The notes beneath the pieces were generated by a model. It had not been told where the DNA came from. It made no database searches and saw nothing but the letters and a program-made list of their open reading frames with translations. The translations under genes and the position numbers were made by a program. From Monarcha castaneiventris obscurior (Eukaryota > Chordata > Aves > Passeriformes > Monarchidae), in assembly GCA_026261815.1 (NCBI GenBank), contig JAMPIT010000435.1:310001-374000 (forward strand): a DNA stretch of 64,000 nucleotides, in the 5' to 3' direction. Shown here in pieces: positions 37,806 through 48,620 of the stretch (position 1 is the stretch's first letter; every line of letters starts with the position of its first letter).

Positions 37806-40091
37806 CTTACTTTGCTGCTGAGCAGGAGGGAGTGGTTAAGTTCTTTGTCTTCTATTCTACGATTCTACAAACCTCTGATTCCATATGTGACACTCCTAAA
37901 GCATTTCTGAGTGACGTTTGTTTTCCCTTAGTGCCACACTGTGAAGTGTGCAGCTGCTTTCTGCTGCAACTCCTTTTGCTGCAGTGCAGTTGCATAGCTG
38001 GTGGTTTGACCTTTTAAATTTAGGCATTCAGTTTCTCCTTTCTCAGCACACACCTCTTTGGTCAGCCTCAGTGAATGAAATCTTACTGACTCAAGTTTGT
38101 TTCTCCAATTTACCAGATGTATTAGTGCATAGAAATTCCCCAGGCATGAGGCTCCTGCCTTGTGTCAGGAGGTGACCCTTACGAGAGTCATTAGTGTCAA
38201 ACAAAACTCATCTTTGGCCAGCTAAGATACTCGTATATCCTGGGGTATTGTTTGCACCCTTTCACTTTTCTAATCAAACACGCTTTTGAAAGATTGGCTC
38301 ATCTTAGTAAATCCTCAGTGACATGTTTATGTTGGGTGTGTGCCCATCAAACAGCTTAAAGACTGTCAGGAAATAGCAAGCAGCATGGCATGTTTATAGG
38401 ACAAGATATGAGTATGCAGTGAATCATATTTGTGCCTGATTTTACAACTGTTCCGCTGGCTGAATCTGGCATTTAAAAATGTGTCCTCTTCTACCTAGAC
38501 AAAGGCTGGCTGAAGGCTTAATCATGGCTGAAGTGGAGCTTTACAGGACCACAGGACTTTGACAGAGTTGGTATAAGCTTTAGCAATGCATAAAACAAGA
38601 CAGAAATGTATTTAAATAAAGTTTTAGGAAAAAAACCCCATAAAAATATTAGCCAGTGACATGTTCTTAATAGTGCAGTTCATGAGGATAAAAATCCTAA
38701 GCTTTGAAGTCAAATTTGACCTTGAGAAGCAGCTTCTTGCCCAGTGTACATCTGCATAGCTGCGTTGGAGGTGGTGGAACCATGTTAATTTATACCAGCT
38801 GAAGAGCTGGTCCAGCATTTCATGGCCTTTGCAGTGCCTACATGTTTCCTTTTAAAATAAATATTTACAGTTTCTCATAAATTTATTGCTGGGTGAAGTG
38901 TTCCGGAAAAACAGCCATGGAAACGAAGGTTCACTATTAAATCATGGGAAAGCAAAGAGCAGTGGTGCTACATCCCAGACTTCCCTAAGTGCCAGCATGT
39001 TTCTACCACATCTGGAGAAGCCCCTTCTTCTTGGGTAGGAGCCTCGTTCAGCCTCCCTGGGCCCTTGCATTTGTGGCTTCTCTGCTGGGTCTTCTGCCTG
39101 TTCCTTGTCCATAACCAAATATATCTGAAGAATCTGTGACTGGCAGCAGAGAACTGAAAGGAAGAAGACCCCACCATAAATTGTAATATGTGTTTGTCAG
39201 TTGGTGTTGATATAAATGGACAATATTTCCTGACTGCAATTCTCAGACCACTGATTTTCATAGTCCCTATTTCGTATAAGGTGGAGGAGAAATGTGTCAG
39301 ACCAAGGCTGCTAACTGTACATATTGTCCATTCCAGCTAAGTGTAAAATCTAATGAAAGACTCCATAACAGCTTCCTGCCTGGAATTCATTAATGCTTTT
39401 GAATAAGTCTGTTATGAGAAGTCTTGGGGGATTAGACTGTACAAATAGTGAGAAGGAAATGGAGAAGAATGAACAAGAATGGTATTTGTCTAGTGGAGAG
39501 TGCAACTTGTTTTGAATGGCACAGTAAACTTGGTTTCATTATTTTTATGGTCATCTAACTGGTATGTGGTCAATAGAGGTCCCTCCAACCTTTCTTAGGC
39601 ATTCATGTCGACAGCATTTTGAATTTTACAGTAACTAAACAAAAACAACATGGAATTCAAATGTCTTAGTTGGTTATGGCGAGACAATGAGAAAAGGGGC
39701 TGCCTGTGCTCCAGTTTTATTTCCCCTCACCTCAGCAAAAAATGCTGAGTCTTGGCTAAGTGAACCAGCCAACAGCAGAACTGTTGTTCCATGTGCTGGA
39801 GCTCTGTGTGAATGGAGGCAGCTTTACAGAAACGTGGAAGTTGAGTTTCTGACATACGCACGGGCTTTGGTGAGGGTTTTCAGAGATAGAACACGTTTCT
39901 GTGAACGCGTGGAACTGCTGCTGAAATTTCAGTGTTTACAACACTGGCGTTGAAGAAGTAGATATGATGGAAGGGAAGAAAAATATCACGGAGTAAAGGT
40001 AATTTTTGTGTTGTGTTACAGTAAATTTAATCGCTGTTAAAGGGAAAATCAGTGGGCAGAAGTTGAAGGAAGTAATTCTGCTCAGTTAGAA

Positions 40092-40190
40092 AGGGTCCTG
40101 AGCAACCTGGTCTAGTGGAAGGTGTCCCTGCCCATGGCAGGGAGATGATCTTTAAGGTCTCTTCCAACTGTGGTTCCAACTATGATTCTG
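40092..40190 (+). mobile_element. CR1 LINE, short 3'-end fragment, sense
   Basis: gggtcctgagcaacctggtc, then tagtggaaggtgtccctgcc, catggcagggagatgatctt and taaggtctcttccaactg, ending in actatgattctgag. This is the CR1 3' terminus with a 'ggttggaactag' deletion and a small duplication of ttccaact near the tail. Confidence 0.9.
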
Positions 40191-42116
40191 AGGTTTTATC
40201 CTCAGCAAAGCAAAATTCAGGCTTTTCTCAGGTTGTACAGAATTTCCCTATCTGGCAGTCTCTGCTTTAAAAAAATGATTTTTGTTGGGTTTTTTGTGGT
40301 CCAGAAGAGAAGAGAGAACAGAAAGCTTCAGCCATCCTGTGGGTGGAGGCCATGCCCACCCCAAGCTGGTAGCTCAGCCAGTCCCTTCCTGCCAGCTGTA
40401 CTTCTCCCCGGTCATCAGCGCTGCAATTGAAATGGAAATTTCTGTGGGCCACAAGTGTTGTGCTTATTTTGAGGAGGGACTGTGTGCCAGGTCGCTCTTG
40501 TTGGGAATGTTCTGCTCTACCTGCTCGTGGTTTGGGTTATGGAAAGATTGTGATTTTTATAGTCGGCTCCTGGCAGGAATGCAGACATTTCCATACTTAG
40601 AGGGTTTGATAAATGATTATTGAAGAAGAGAACAACTCAGCTAAAAAGTTTTTCTCAGTGGGACTTAATGTATAGTGCTTTGAAGGAGAGTCTTCTGGTG
40701 GGTGGATGGGGTCAAGATTCACCATTTATTCTTCTAGATGGGAGATGATGAAACTGCCACAGTGGTTTCTGCAGTTCTGACACTGTAATGTCATAGAGCA
40801 GAGCTGCTTTTATTTCCTAAATTAGAATCTGGTTGTGGATTTGCTTTTAAATCTGTTATCTAATCTATGGGCTGGACTAAAAGATATTTCTCGTCATAAG
40901 AACTTATTTTTCCCATAGCTGTGAAATAAAAAATAACAGCTTGTTCATTCAAAAATGGGTAAAAATGCTGTTAAGTTCTTGACCCTCCTAAGGAGAGTAA
41001 CTATGAGAACATCCTTTGTCTGTGTGTTGCCTTTCATGCTTATAATGATGGCTTTTGAAAATTTTCAGTTACAGCAAATCACAGTCCACCTACTTAGAGT
41101 GAACATGACAAATGATGGGAAATTGCATATATTTTCTCCTGACCTTATTATAACATAAGGTCTCAAAGACCTCTATGGAAGAATTAAATCATAAGCCTTC
41201 AGATTCTTTTTTTTTCTTCTTCACAAACGAGTGGGTTTGCAGATGCAGTTCAGTCTTTGCAGGAGCAGCTGAAATCAGATTTACCCATGCTACAGCGTGT
41301 ATTGGCATTGGAACTGGACCACCAACATCTTTTTTAACAGGAACACTAGGAACAAAATAGATTTCAGGCCAAGATTTGACTTTGAAAAGAGGAAAGTGAT
41401 CATTATTTATTGTAGACTGTAGCTTGGGTTTGAAAACATTTCTTTTATAGTCAGTTTTAGTTAATGCAGGTTGCTGAAGAAAGAAAATATCTCCCTCACA
41501 AAGGGACACATGGGAAATAATAAGCTTGTTAATTGAATGCATGAAACCTGCTCCCCTTTTCATGAAAGAAGGGTCTATGCTATGCTGAATAAAACTTTCC
41601 CCTTTGCATGCTGATGTGTTCTCTACGAATTGATGTTGCTGCTTCATTAGGAAGCCCAGCATTTGAAGCTGCATTCTGGCAGCAGAACTCCTTTTGCTTA
41701 CCAAACTTGGCCAGAGGAGTAAAAGAGCCAGCACTTGTTCATAAGGAAGAAACAGAGAATTTGAAAAACCGAAGTTTTCTTAAGCTGGAGCAATTTTTCA
41801 TGAGAGTGTTTTAGGGTGAACCTTTTATTTCTTAGACTAACTGTGCATGGTGCAGTGTACACTCAAGGATGTTCAGTTTCCAGTTTCACTGTATTTGACC
41901 CAAGTACAAACCAAAGTCCACTGCAGTTGTGTAAGAAAGCACCTTCTTTCCTTTCCCAAAGTGTTTCTGCATAACTGTAGGCTTTGTGAATATTTTTTAT
42001 TCAGCTCAGGTGCATAGCATGCAGTATTCACAGAATTCACTTTGTGGAAGATTTTAAGTAGACACTCTGAAAATTACATTCCTGTTGCAAAATATTATAT
42101 TTTTTTAACATTTCAG

Positions 42117-42222
42117 TCGAAGTCCTAATTCTGGTTTCTCTGACATGTCTGTAAATGGAGCTGTGCTGTGCTCATCCTACGCCACTGGCAACGGAAGCAA
42201 CATTCACTTCCAGACAGGAGGG
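42117..42222 (+). other. Exon-like block of unknown status (candidate alternative or terminal exon, or conserved element)
   Basis: After a T-rich stretch and an acceptor-like aacatttcag at 42116, about 105 bp of higher-GC sequence reads in one frame RSPNSGFSDMSVNGAVLCSS and then YATGNGSNIHFQTG before a GG/GTGTGT donor-like site. The frame stays open to a TAA ending at 42270, and AATAAA-like strings follow near 42301-42310. It requires phase 2 on entry, but the preceding NAV2 exon leaves phase 1, in which a TAA stop comes 12 codons in. It therefore cannot be a normal cassette between the exons at 28579 and 45390. It could be a poison exon, an alternative 3'-terminal exon reached from the 25581 exon, or a non-coding conserved element. 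Confidence 0.3.
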
Positions 42223-43596
42223 TGTGTGTGGGGGCGTTGGGACAAAGAGAACGTTGTGTTTATAAACAAATAAACTGGAAAAAGCATATTTTAGTCAGTG
42301 ACCAAATAGAATAAATAAATAAACAAATTTCCTGAAAACATTTAAAAAAAAAGAAAATGAGACATTGAAAAGTTCTGGATTTTGCTGGTAAATAAATTCT
42401 GATTTTTGGGATTTGCTAAACAAGCCACTTGATCCAAGCCAAGAGTTTTTCCCCAGAGGTCTGTGAACTGGAGCACTCATCTGGGCTGTTAGGATGTAGC
42501 TGAGGTCCCAAATCAACCAACCCCTTCCGTTCACTTTCCGGAGAACGTTGGAGAGCTGGTCAGAGCCCTGTTTTGATGTGGTGGCCTCTGCTGCTGTGCA
42601 GTGACCTTACAGCCAGCTCAGTGTCTGAGACAGGGTCAGACTTCTCAGCCAGGCTATGGACCAAGGTCCCTCTTGTCTCAGGTGAGTGACTTTGTGTAGG
42701 GTCTGAGTGCTGGGGAATGCAGGCTGGCTTTGTTCATGCCATGCACGTGTTCTCAGACTGTTGTGAAGAACCTGTTTGAGAAGGCAGATTTCTTTCGTAA
42801 ATCTGCTCAGTTGTCTGCATGCTCAGACCCCGAGCTGAGGTTTCGTGCCTGTGTATGTTGTGCTAACAGGGTGTACAACCAGCCCTTCTACTTTGTAGAT
42901 ACAGCCAGTACTGGTCATTTTTGTTTTGTCACCTCCCAGTCCTGTTTCTCTGAGCAAGTGAAGTCTTCCCTGCCCATGTTGATTGGTACACTGGGTGCCT
43001 TCTTGGACCTGGTTGTAAATCTATCCTAGGCATGTTCATGAGTCCCGGACAGCTCTGATGATTTCTGGGCATGGCTGTGCTTTGTGCTGAGATTTGTATA
43101 GCGTGATGAGGCCAGAAGACATGTGGATTAGGAGCTTAGTGTTGAAAGTACTGTCAATCTCTAGTTCCTATAGCGATATCTCAGTATTGAGATGGGCTAT
43201 TACTATTTTTAAAAATAATCAATACAAAGTAACTGTACATTATGCACAGTTGGGATTTTCATGAAGCTTTCACTCCATTGCTGGATGTCCTCTGTGGAAG
43301 GCAGGCTGAGACAAAGGCTTTCTTGTTCCAAGTGTGCAAAAGGAGCCTGGTGCGGTGTGGGGATGGGAAGTGGACTGTGATGAGCAGGAGGATTTCAGGA
43401 AATGAAAACAAAAACAAAGCAGCGGTGTACGGTAAGAGGCATGAAGGAAAGAGCAGTGGTGCAGCTTTTGAAAGCAGAGGGAGGAGCATTGCTGGCAGCT
43501 TGTGAAGAAGTTGTCACCTTTCTTCCTCTCTGTGTCTGTGTCAGGGCACTGTGTTAGGTCACTCCTGCTGTTTGCAGTGGGAGTCACTGGGACTCT

Positions 43597-43745
43597 TTCC
43601 ACAGTGGAATCCCTGGAAGTGCTCAAAAAAATGTGTAGGTGTGGTGCTTAGGGATGTGGATAAGTGGTGGGCTTGGCAGTCCAGTGTTAATGCTTGGCCT
43701 TGATCTTGGTTGTCTTTTCCAGCTTTAATAATTCTGTGATTCCTA
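43597..43745 (+). mobile_element. CR1-family LINE 3' end, sense, different subfamily
   Basis: atccctggaagtgctcaaaa is followed by gtgcttagggatgtggataa, gtggtgggcttggcagtcca, gtgttaatgcttggccttga and tcttttccagctttaataat, then tctgtgattcc. This matches the CR1 type with 'ttagggacatggtttagtggtggacttggcagtg' instead of the 'tggaaggtgtccctgcccatggcagg' type, so a separate subfamily from most other copies in the window. Confidence 0.85.
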
Positions 43746-45389
43746 TGCCATTATTTCACTGGTCCTCCTTAACACATTGGGTTGAATTCAGCCAGCTTGA
43801 GCAGAGCAGCGAGAGGGCAAGGTGGCATCATTGTCTGGGATATTCGGTGGCTTGATTTTCCTTCTGTACGAGAGTAAAACAGGAGTAATGCCCTGGAAGT
43901 CAGCAGGCTGGCACAAGCTTAAAAGCAGCGTGGTTCCTGTCTGTGTCTGTAATCCAGCTCCTGATTCCTTCCAGCTCCATGTGGGTACTTTGCCATAGGA
44001 AAAGGACTAGCAAAACCAGCCAGTATAATAGTTACTGTTTAAGAGTCCTGGAAACCCTCTGCCTTCAGTAAAATTTTTTAAAGCATCATTAGTTCCTGCT
44101 ATTCCACTTTGTCCATAACCATGCGAAATGTCCGAGTTTATTATTAAGGAGTCTCTAATACTCTTAGAAACCCGATTCTGTACTAAGTCAGGAAGATGTA
44201 TGTGACTTAAATCTTCAGTAGATCTGGTTTGGATCAGAGGAGGGAGGTTAACAGAGCCGTATCTTCACTGAGCAACTGAAAGTGAAGTAAAACAGTCCCT
44301 GTGTGGCTGCAGCAGCTCGTGATTTACAGGGCTGGATTCACAGGGCTGCTCCTGCTGCCGAGAACGCACGCTCTCCACTGCTGTTGATTTTTGAATTAAA
44401 AAAATGCAGCTCTGTACACAGTTTACTTTAGTGCTAGAGGGCAGGGAAATATAGGTAAGAGCCGTTAATCCCCAGCAGGCTGCTGGGCAGGCGAACAGAC
44501 ACAGATGACAAAATTTAATTGGAAACATGAGCAGTTTAACAGAAAACATATTTGTGATAATTGAGAGAGTAACATCTCCAAAAGGGAAACTCTGCAAAGA
44601 GAAACTGATTCAGAGGAGAAGTGGCCACTGGTAGGTGAGTGTGATTTTTCAAGCTCTCTTTAAGCTCGGAACTAATTTCTTAACAAGAACAAATAACATT
44701 AGGAGGAACTAACTAAATAAAAGATTTGTTTTTTCTGCGGGGGGAGGGCTGTATGGTTACTGCCACAAGTTTCTCTCACAGCTGGATTAGGATAATTGGT
44801 AATACTTAATTTAGGTTCTTTACAAAAGGATACAATTGGTTTTATTTTTAAACATGGAGTTTTCTTCTACCTTTGCATGTGAAGATCTCACCACCCCCAC
44901 CCCCAATAACTGAAAGGACTTTAGTTTTACTTTTTTCCTTACTACTGCATTTTTAAATATGTTTGAGGTTTTTCTAAGAATTGAACTTGGACAGCAAGTA
45001 TTTTGCCAAGAGCAGAGGGAAGCCTTAGTTATAAAATAGTGCTGTGTTTTTGCTAATGAAAAAGTATTGTGGACTTAATAAGGGAGAACACATTGCAGAA
45101 CACATTTTGGTTTGAATTGGAAGAGATTCTTTTTCTTCCTTCTTTTTCTTGAAACAGCAAGTAAATGTAAATTATACAGTAGGAGCTCGTTGCTGTTCTG
45201 CTGGGTAGGAAAAGAAAACTGGTTTTTATTTTCTCTAAGTTTCACTGATGTTGAAAATACTGATGTGTCTTTTTAATGTTATCAGTGTGAAATTCTTGAT
45301 GTTTCATTACAGAAAGAATCTCATAGTAACTCTAACACCAGGTACTACTGTGTTGTTTTTTTGGGTTGTTTTCTGTGGTTTTTTTCCAG

Positions 45390-46491
45390 AGCCTGCAGAC
45401 AGCACAGCCTCCCAGCCCACAGGAATGAATGAAAATGTCTCATCCTCAGTTCAAAGCTGCGGCAGTGCTGTTCCTTGCAATAACTCCTCGGCCATCCCTC
45501 AGCCCAGCTCTGCTATTAAACCTTGGCGCAGCAAGTCCCTCAGTGCCAAGCACACAGCGACGTCTTCCATGTTATCCGTAAAGCAGCCAGCAGTGGAGCC
45601 TCCAAAGCCACCCTCAGAAATCGCCAAAACAGCTCCCAACGGTCAGAAATCCATGCTGGAAAAACTAAAACTCTTCAACAGCAAAGGGGGTTCCAAAGCA
45701 GGAGGGACAACGCTGGAGTGCCCGGGGTCTCGAGACAACAGCTGTGAAAAGCTGGAGACGCTTCTCAGCTTCGAGGAGAGTGAAGAAATTGATGCCACCA
45801 ATCAGAATGTGAACAACCCGGGATCGATGTCCAGCAGCCCCAAAATTGCACTTAAGGGAATTGCACAGAGGACTTTCAGCCGCGCATTGACTAATAAGAA
45901 AAGTTCTCCAAAGGGTAATGAGAAGGAGAAAGAGAAACAAAAAGAGAAAGAAAAGGATAAAAGTAAAGACATTACAAAGAGAACATCCATCACCGAGAAG
46001 CTGGACCTGAAGGAGGAACCTAAAGAAGAACAGACAGCACTAACAGCAACAACAGAGATGCCAAAAAAGTCCTCCAAGATCGCAAGCTTTATCCCTAAAG
46101 GAGGGAAGCTGAACAATGCCAAGAAGGAGGCCTCTGCCCCTTCGCACAGTGGAATACCAAAACCAGGAATGAAAAACACCACAGGGAAATCCTCAAGTGC
46201 CCCAGTTCCTGCAAAGGAAGGTGAGAGGAGCCGTGGCGGGAAAGCCGGCTCAGGGCTGTCGCATCAGAAGTCCCAGCTGGACAGCCGTCATTCCAGCTCC
46301 TCCTCCAGCCTGGCCTCCTCCGAGGGGAAGGGCGTCGGGGGCCTCCACAGCAGCAGCAGCAGCCAGGCCGTGAACGGGCCCGCGGTGACGACCCACACCA
46401 CGGGGAGCAACACCGTGAGTGTGCAGCTACCTCAGCCCCAGCAGCAATACAGCCACCCCAACACCGCCACCGTCGCGCCCTTCATGTACAG
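45390..46491 (+). CDS. NAV2: NAV2 large exon: Ser/Lys-rich region with SxIP motifs
   Basis: Completes Glu235 and codes residues 236-600 plus two bases, all open. In order: Ser/Asn-rich start, KPWRSKSL (278-285), GQKSMLEKLKLFN (319-331), SFEESEE acid patch, SSSPKIALKGIAQRTFSRAL, the highly charged EKEKEKQKEKEKDKSKD (412-428), an acidic 'LDLKEEPKEEQ', two EB-binding SxIP motifs (SFIP 467-470, SGIP 488-491) in basic context, a Ser-rich block (SSSSSSLASSEGKG) and TTGSNTVSVQLPQPQQQY ending HPNTATVAPFMY. NAV proteins track microtubule plus ends through EB proteins, so this exon probably supplies that activity. Acceptor tttttccag at 45389, donor AG/GTACGG at 46492; phase 1 in, 2 out. The open frame upstream of 45390 (from 45248) is intron and not coding. 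Confidence 0.97.
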
Positions 46492-47299
46492 GTACGGCAC
46501 ACGCCTCGCCAGGGGGCTGTGGGCAGCGGGGTGCCCAGAAGGGTCATTCTGGACACTCTTCCAGGGGGTTGAAACAGCAAGGTAAATGCTACATCACAGA
46601 GAAGTTTCTTGCTTTAAGAGTGTAGGCAGTTTATGCATTGTCACAAAACTGATGGTGAAGGCTGTCAGAGTAAGATGTAAGAGAAGTTGTGGTAGACAGG
46701 AGGGGGAATTATTGTTGTATCTGACCCTGCTAGCAGGGAAAGATGAGAATCTGAACACCTCCTTGACCAGATGCTGCTCTTCCAAAGGGTACAGGAACAT
46801 GTATCAGGTTTGTTTTGTGCATCATGGCTTTAAAAGTTCTAACAACACCAAGACACACTCTTCATTGTGGCTGACAGTGGTGGAGCTGCCTCACTATAAG
46901 CAGGAATTGGAAATTTAAAAAAAAAAATTATTAAAATAAAATTTCCTTAGGTTAAATAAGGCCAGACAACAAGTCTGTGGTGTTGTATGTGTTAACCCTG
47001 AGACAAGCAAAAGAGCAGCCAAATGAAGTGACAGCTGACCTCTTTCTAGTCCATTTCTGTTTGAAGCACCTTCTGTTTGACAGTGGCAGTAGAGGATACA
47101 TAGGGAAGTGTAACAAGAGGGAAATCAGTAGCAGAGTTTCTTAAGGACACAGCATGACTGGGACACAAGACGTTTCTCAGCCAGAGGGTGGGATTTTTGG
47201 TATGGACAGCCATCTCTTGGGGGTTTTTTGACATTGCTTAGCTCTTTCATAGGAAGAGGATGCAAGTGTTTGCTCTGTCTTCATCATCTTCTTGCTGCT

Positions 47300-47465
47300 C
47301 ATGATCTGAAAGACCTTTATCAGCCCCTTCCCTTCCTTAAGATGTGTCCTTTCTAGGCTAAGGTATCCTAGCCTCTTTAGTTTTTACTTGTGGAGATCCT
47401 ATTTATGATCTTTGGTCATCTTTGTTGCCCTGTCCCCTAGTTTTTTCAGCTCTACTGTACACATT
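47300..47465 (-). mobile_element. Old CR1/L3-type LINE fragment, antisense
   Basis: gtcctttctaggctaaggta, then cctagcctctttagtttt, and gatctttggtcatctttg followed by ttgccctgtcc. It resembles the reverse complement of the CR1/L3 3' region ('ccaggctgaacagccc…tctctcagcctgtc…atcttcgtagccctcctctggac'). Strongly diverged; family call is tentative. Confidence 0.6.
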
Positions 47466-48470
47466 TTTGCCTCGGATCTCTTGGCAGATGTAGCATAAAA
47501 AATGGTTGGTCACATTTTTTGAATAAGAGTGAATGTCAGTGGAATGAACCTGAAGAAGAGGGATGCCAAAGGCCTGTGTGGGAATGCAGAATGGGAAGAG
47601 CAACCCTTGAGTCTTCTGGCCCCTTTGAGAATTCTCCCTGTGTGTGTGGAATAAGATGTCAGGGGACCTGGAAGCAGAAATTTTTGGAGATGGGTTGTTT
47701 AAGTTTATCACTACAATGTCCTCTCATTGTTGATATTGATCTTAGTCTGAACACAGATACCATCATGTAAAGTCTAAAAGCAGATGCAGTCCATACATTT
47801 TCTATAATCTAAACATACTGATAAACTCTACACAGTATTTATTTGACCTTTTACCAAAACCAGGAATGAAACTACCTGTTAGCAGCTGGAAAATTGAAAA
47901 ATAGTGTTTACTTTTCAGCATTGGAGGGAAAAAAAGGCCAAACTGGGATCATGTTAGCTTTAAATGGAAAGAGAAAAGTCAGATCATATTGGTTTGCAAG
48001 GCACACATAACACATTATTATATTTACTATCCAGACATTATTTGAATCTGCAAAATGCACTTGTTAATGCATTGCAGTAGAAGGCTCAGCTTTTTTCTGA
48101 CATCAGTTAAGGTTACTTTAATGTGTGTTTTTCAGCTGCCTGTAGACTTTTTGTTAGGGTTTGATGGGTATTTTTTAAAGCATAAGACATAAGAAATTGT
48201 TCTGCGTTTTCTCTAGGGTTGTCACAGGCAGAATGGGCTCTTCAGACAGAGTTTATTAGAGAAGCCCTCCCGTTGAGTCAGGAGGTGCAGAAAGGACCCC
48301 CTTGCTTCCTGAAGTCCCTTCTCAGGAGTCTGAGTGCAGCTGGATCCAGGCTTAGCCCCAGACTTGGTCTGTTTTGTTCATGTCTAAAAGATTATGCAGG
48401 TGTAATTGAACTTCAGGTAACTCAACTGTCCTGAAGGATTAAGGATGGCAAACTGAATGTATTTATATAA

Positions 48471-48620
48471 AAATAAGTGATTTATTTTGATAATGATTGG
48501 ACTAAAAGATGTCAATCATAATTACTTACAGTAATTACACAGTAAAGGCAGCTGTGATTACTGGTACAGTATAATGCACTATTTTTGATGCAATATCAAA
48601 GGAATTATATTAAAGTTAGC
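48471..48620. promoter_or_regulatory. Candidate intronic regulatory element, AT-rich with homeodomain/PBX-like sites
   Basis: An AT-rich block contains gtcaatca at 48511-48518 (reverse complement tgattgac, a PBX/MEIS-type site), two copies of taattac (48519-48525 and 48532-48538), and ttgataatgattgg upstream. The grouping resembles developmental conserved non-coding elements, but AT-rich introns give such words by chance often. This is inference from motifs only. Confidence 0.25.

Larger units (their letters stand above)
28737..45389 (+). other. NAV2: NAV2 intron (16.7 kb), largest complete intron here
   Basis: Phase-1 intron, donor GTAAGC, acceptor tttttttccag. It holds CR1 fragments at 33428-33605, 35345-35675, 37535-37805, 40092-40190 and 43597-43745, TTTA repeats near 36289-36304, an exon-like block at 42117-42222, and AT-rich stretches (29880-29960). 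A minus-strand open frame of 181 codons (41189-41734) has no recognisable domain. The rest, including the fairly GC-balanced 29200-29850, shows nothing that I can name. Confidence 0.82.

Noticed and set aside
39361..39420. Inverted cataacag / ctgttatg pair around a 37-nt spacer
   Set aside because: Eight-base arms with that spacing are common by chance in 64 kb.
42301..42345. AATAAA strings as a polyadenylation site
   Set aside because: They are part of an AAAT-type simple repeat (aataaataaataaacaaa). Without RNA evidence they only weakly support an alternative terminal exon, so no separate feature is called.
45248..45389. N-terminal extension of the large frame starting with an ATG at 45248
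   Set aside because: The frame is open by chance through the intron end. A clear polypyrimidine tract and acceptor at 45389 restores the NAV2 phase with the upstream exon, so the ATG is intronic.
45802..46182. 126-codon minus-strand frame rich in Phe/Leu/Ser
   Set aside because: It is the antisense of the Lys/Glu/Ser-rich NAV2 coding sequence; the apparent membrane-like composition comes from reversed AAG and GAG codons.
46492..46585. Extension of the large exon beyond the donor (codons after FMYR to a stop at 46585)
   Set aside because: The donor AG/GTACGG and the matching acceptor at 49753 give the conserved …YR-SQTD junction; the readthrough peptide is not NAV-like.
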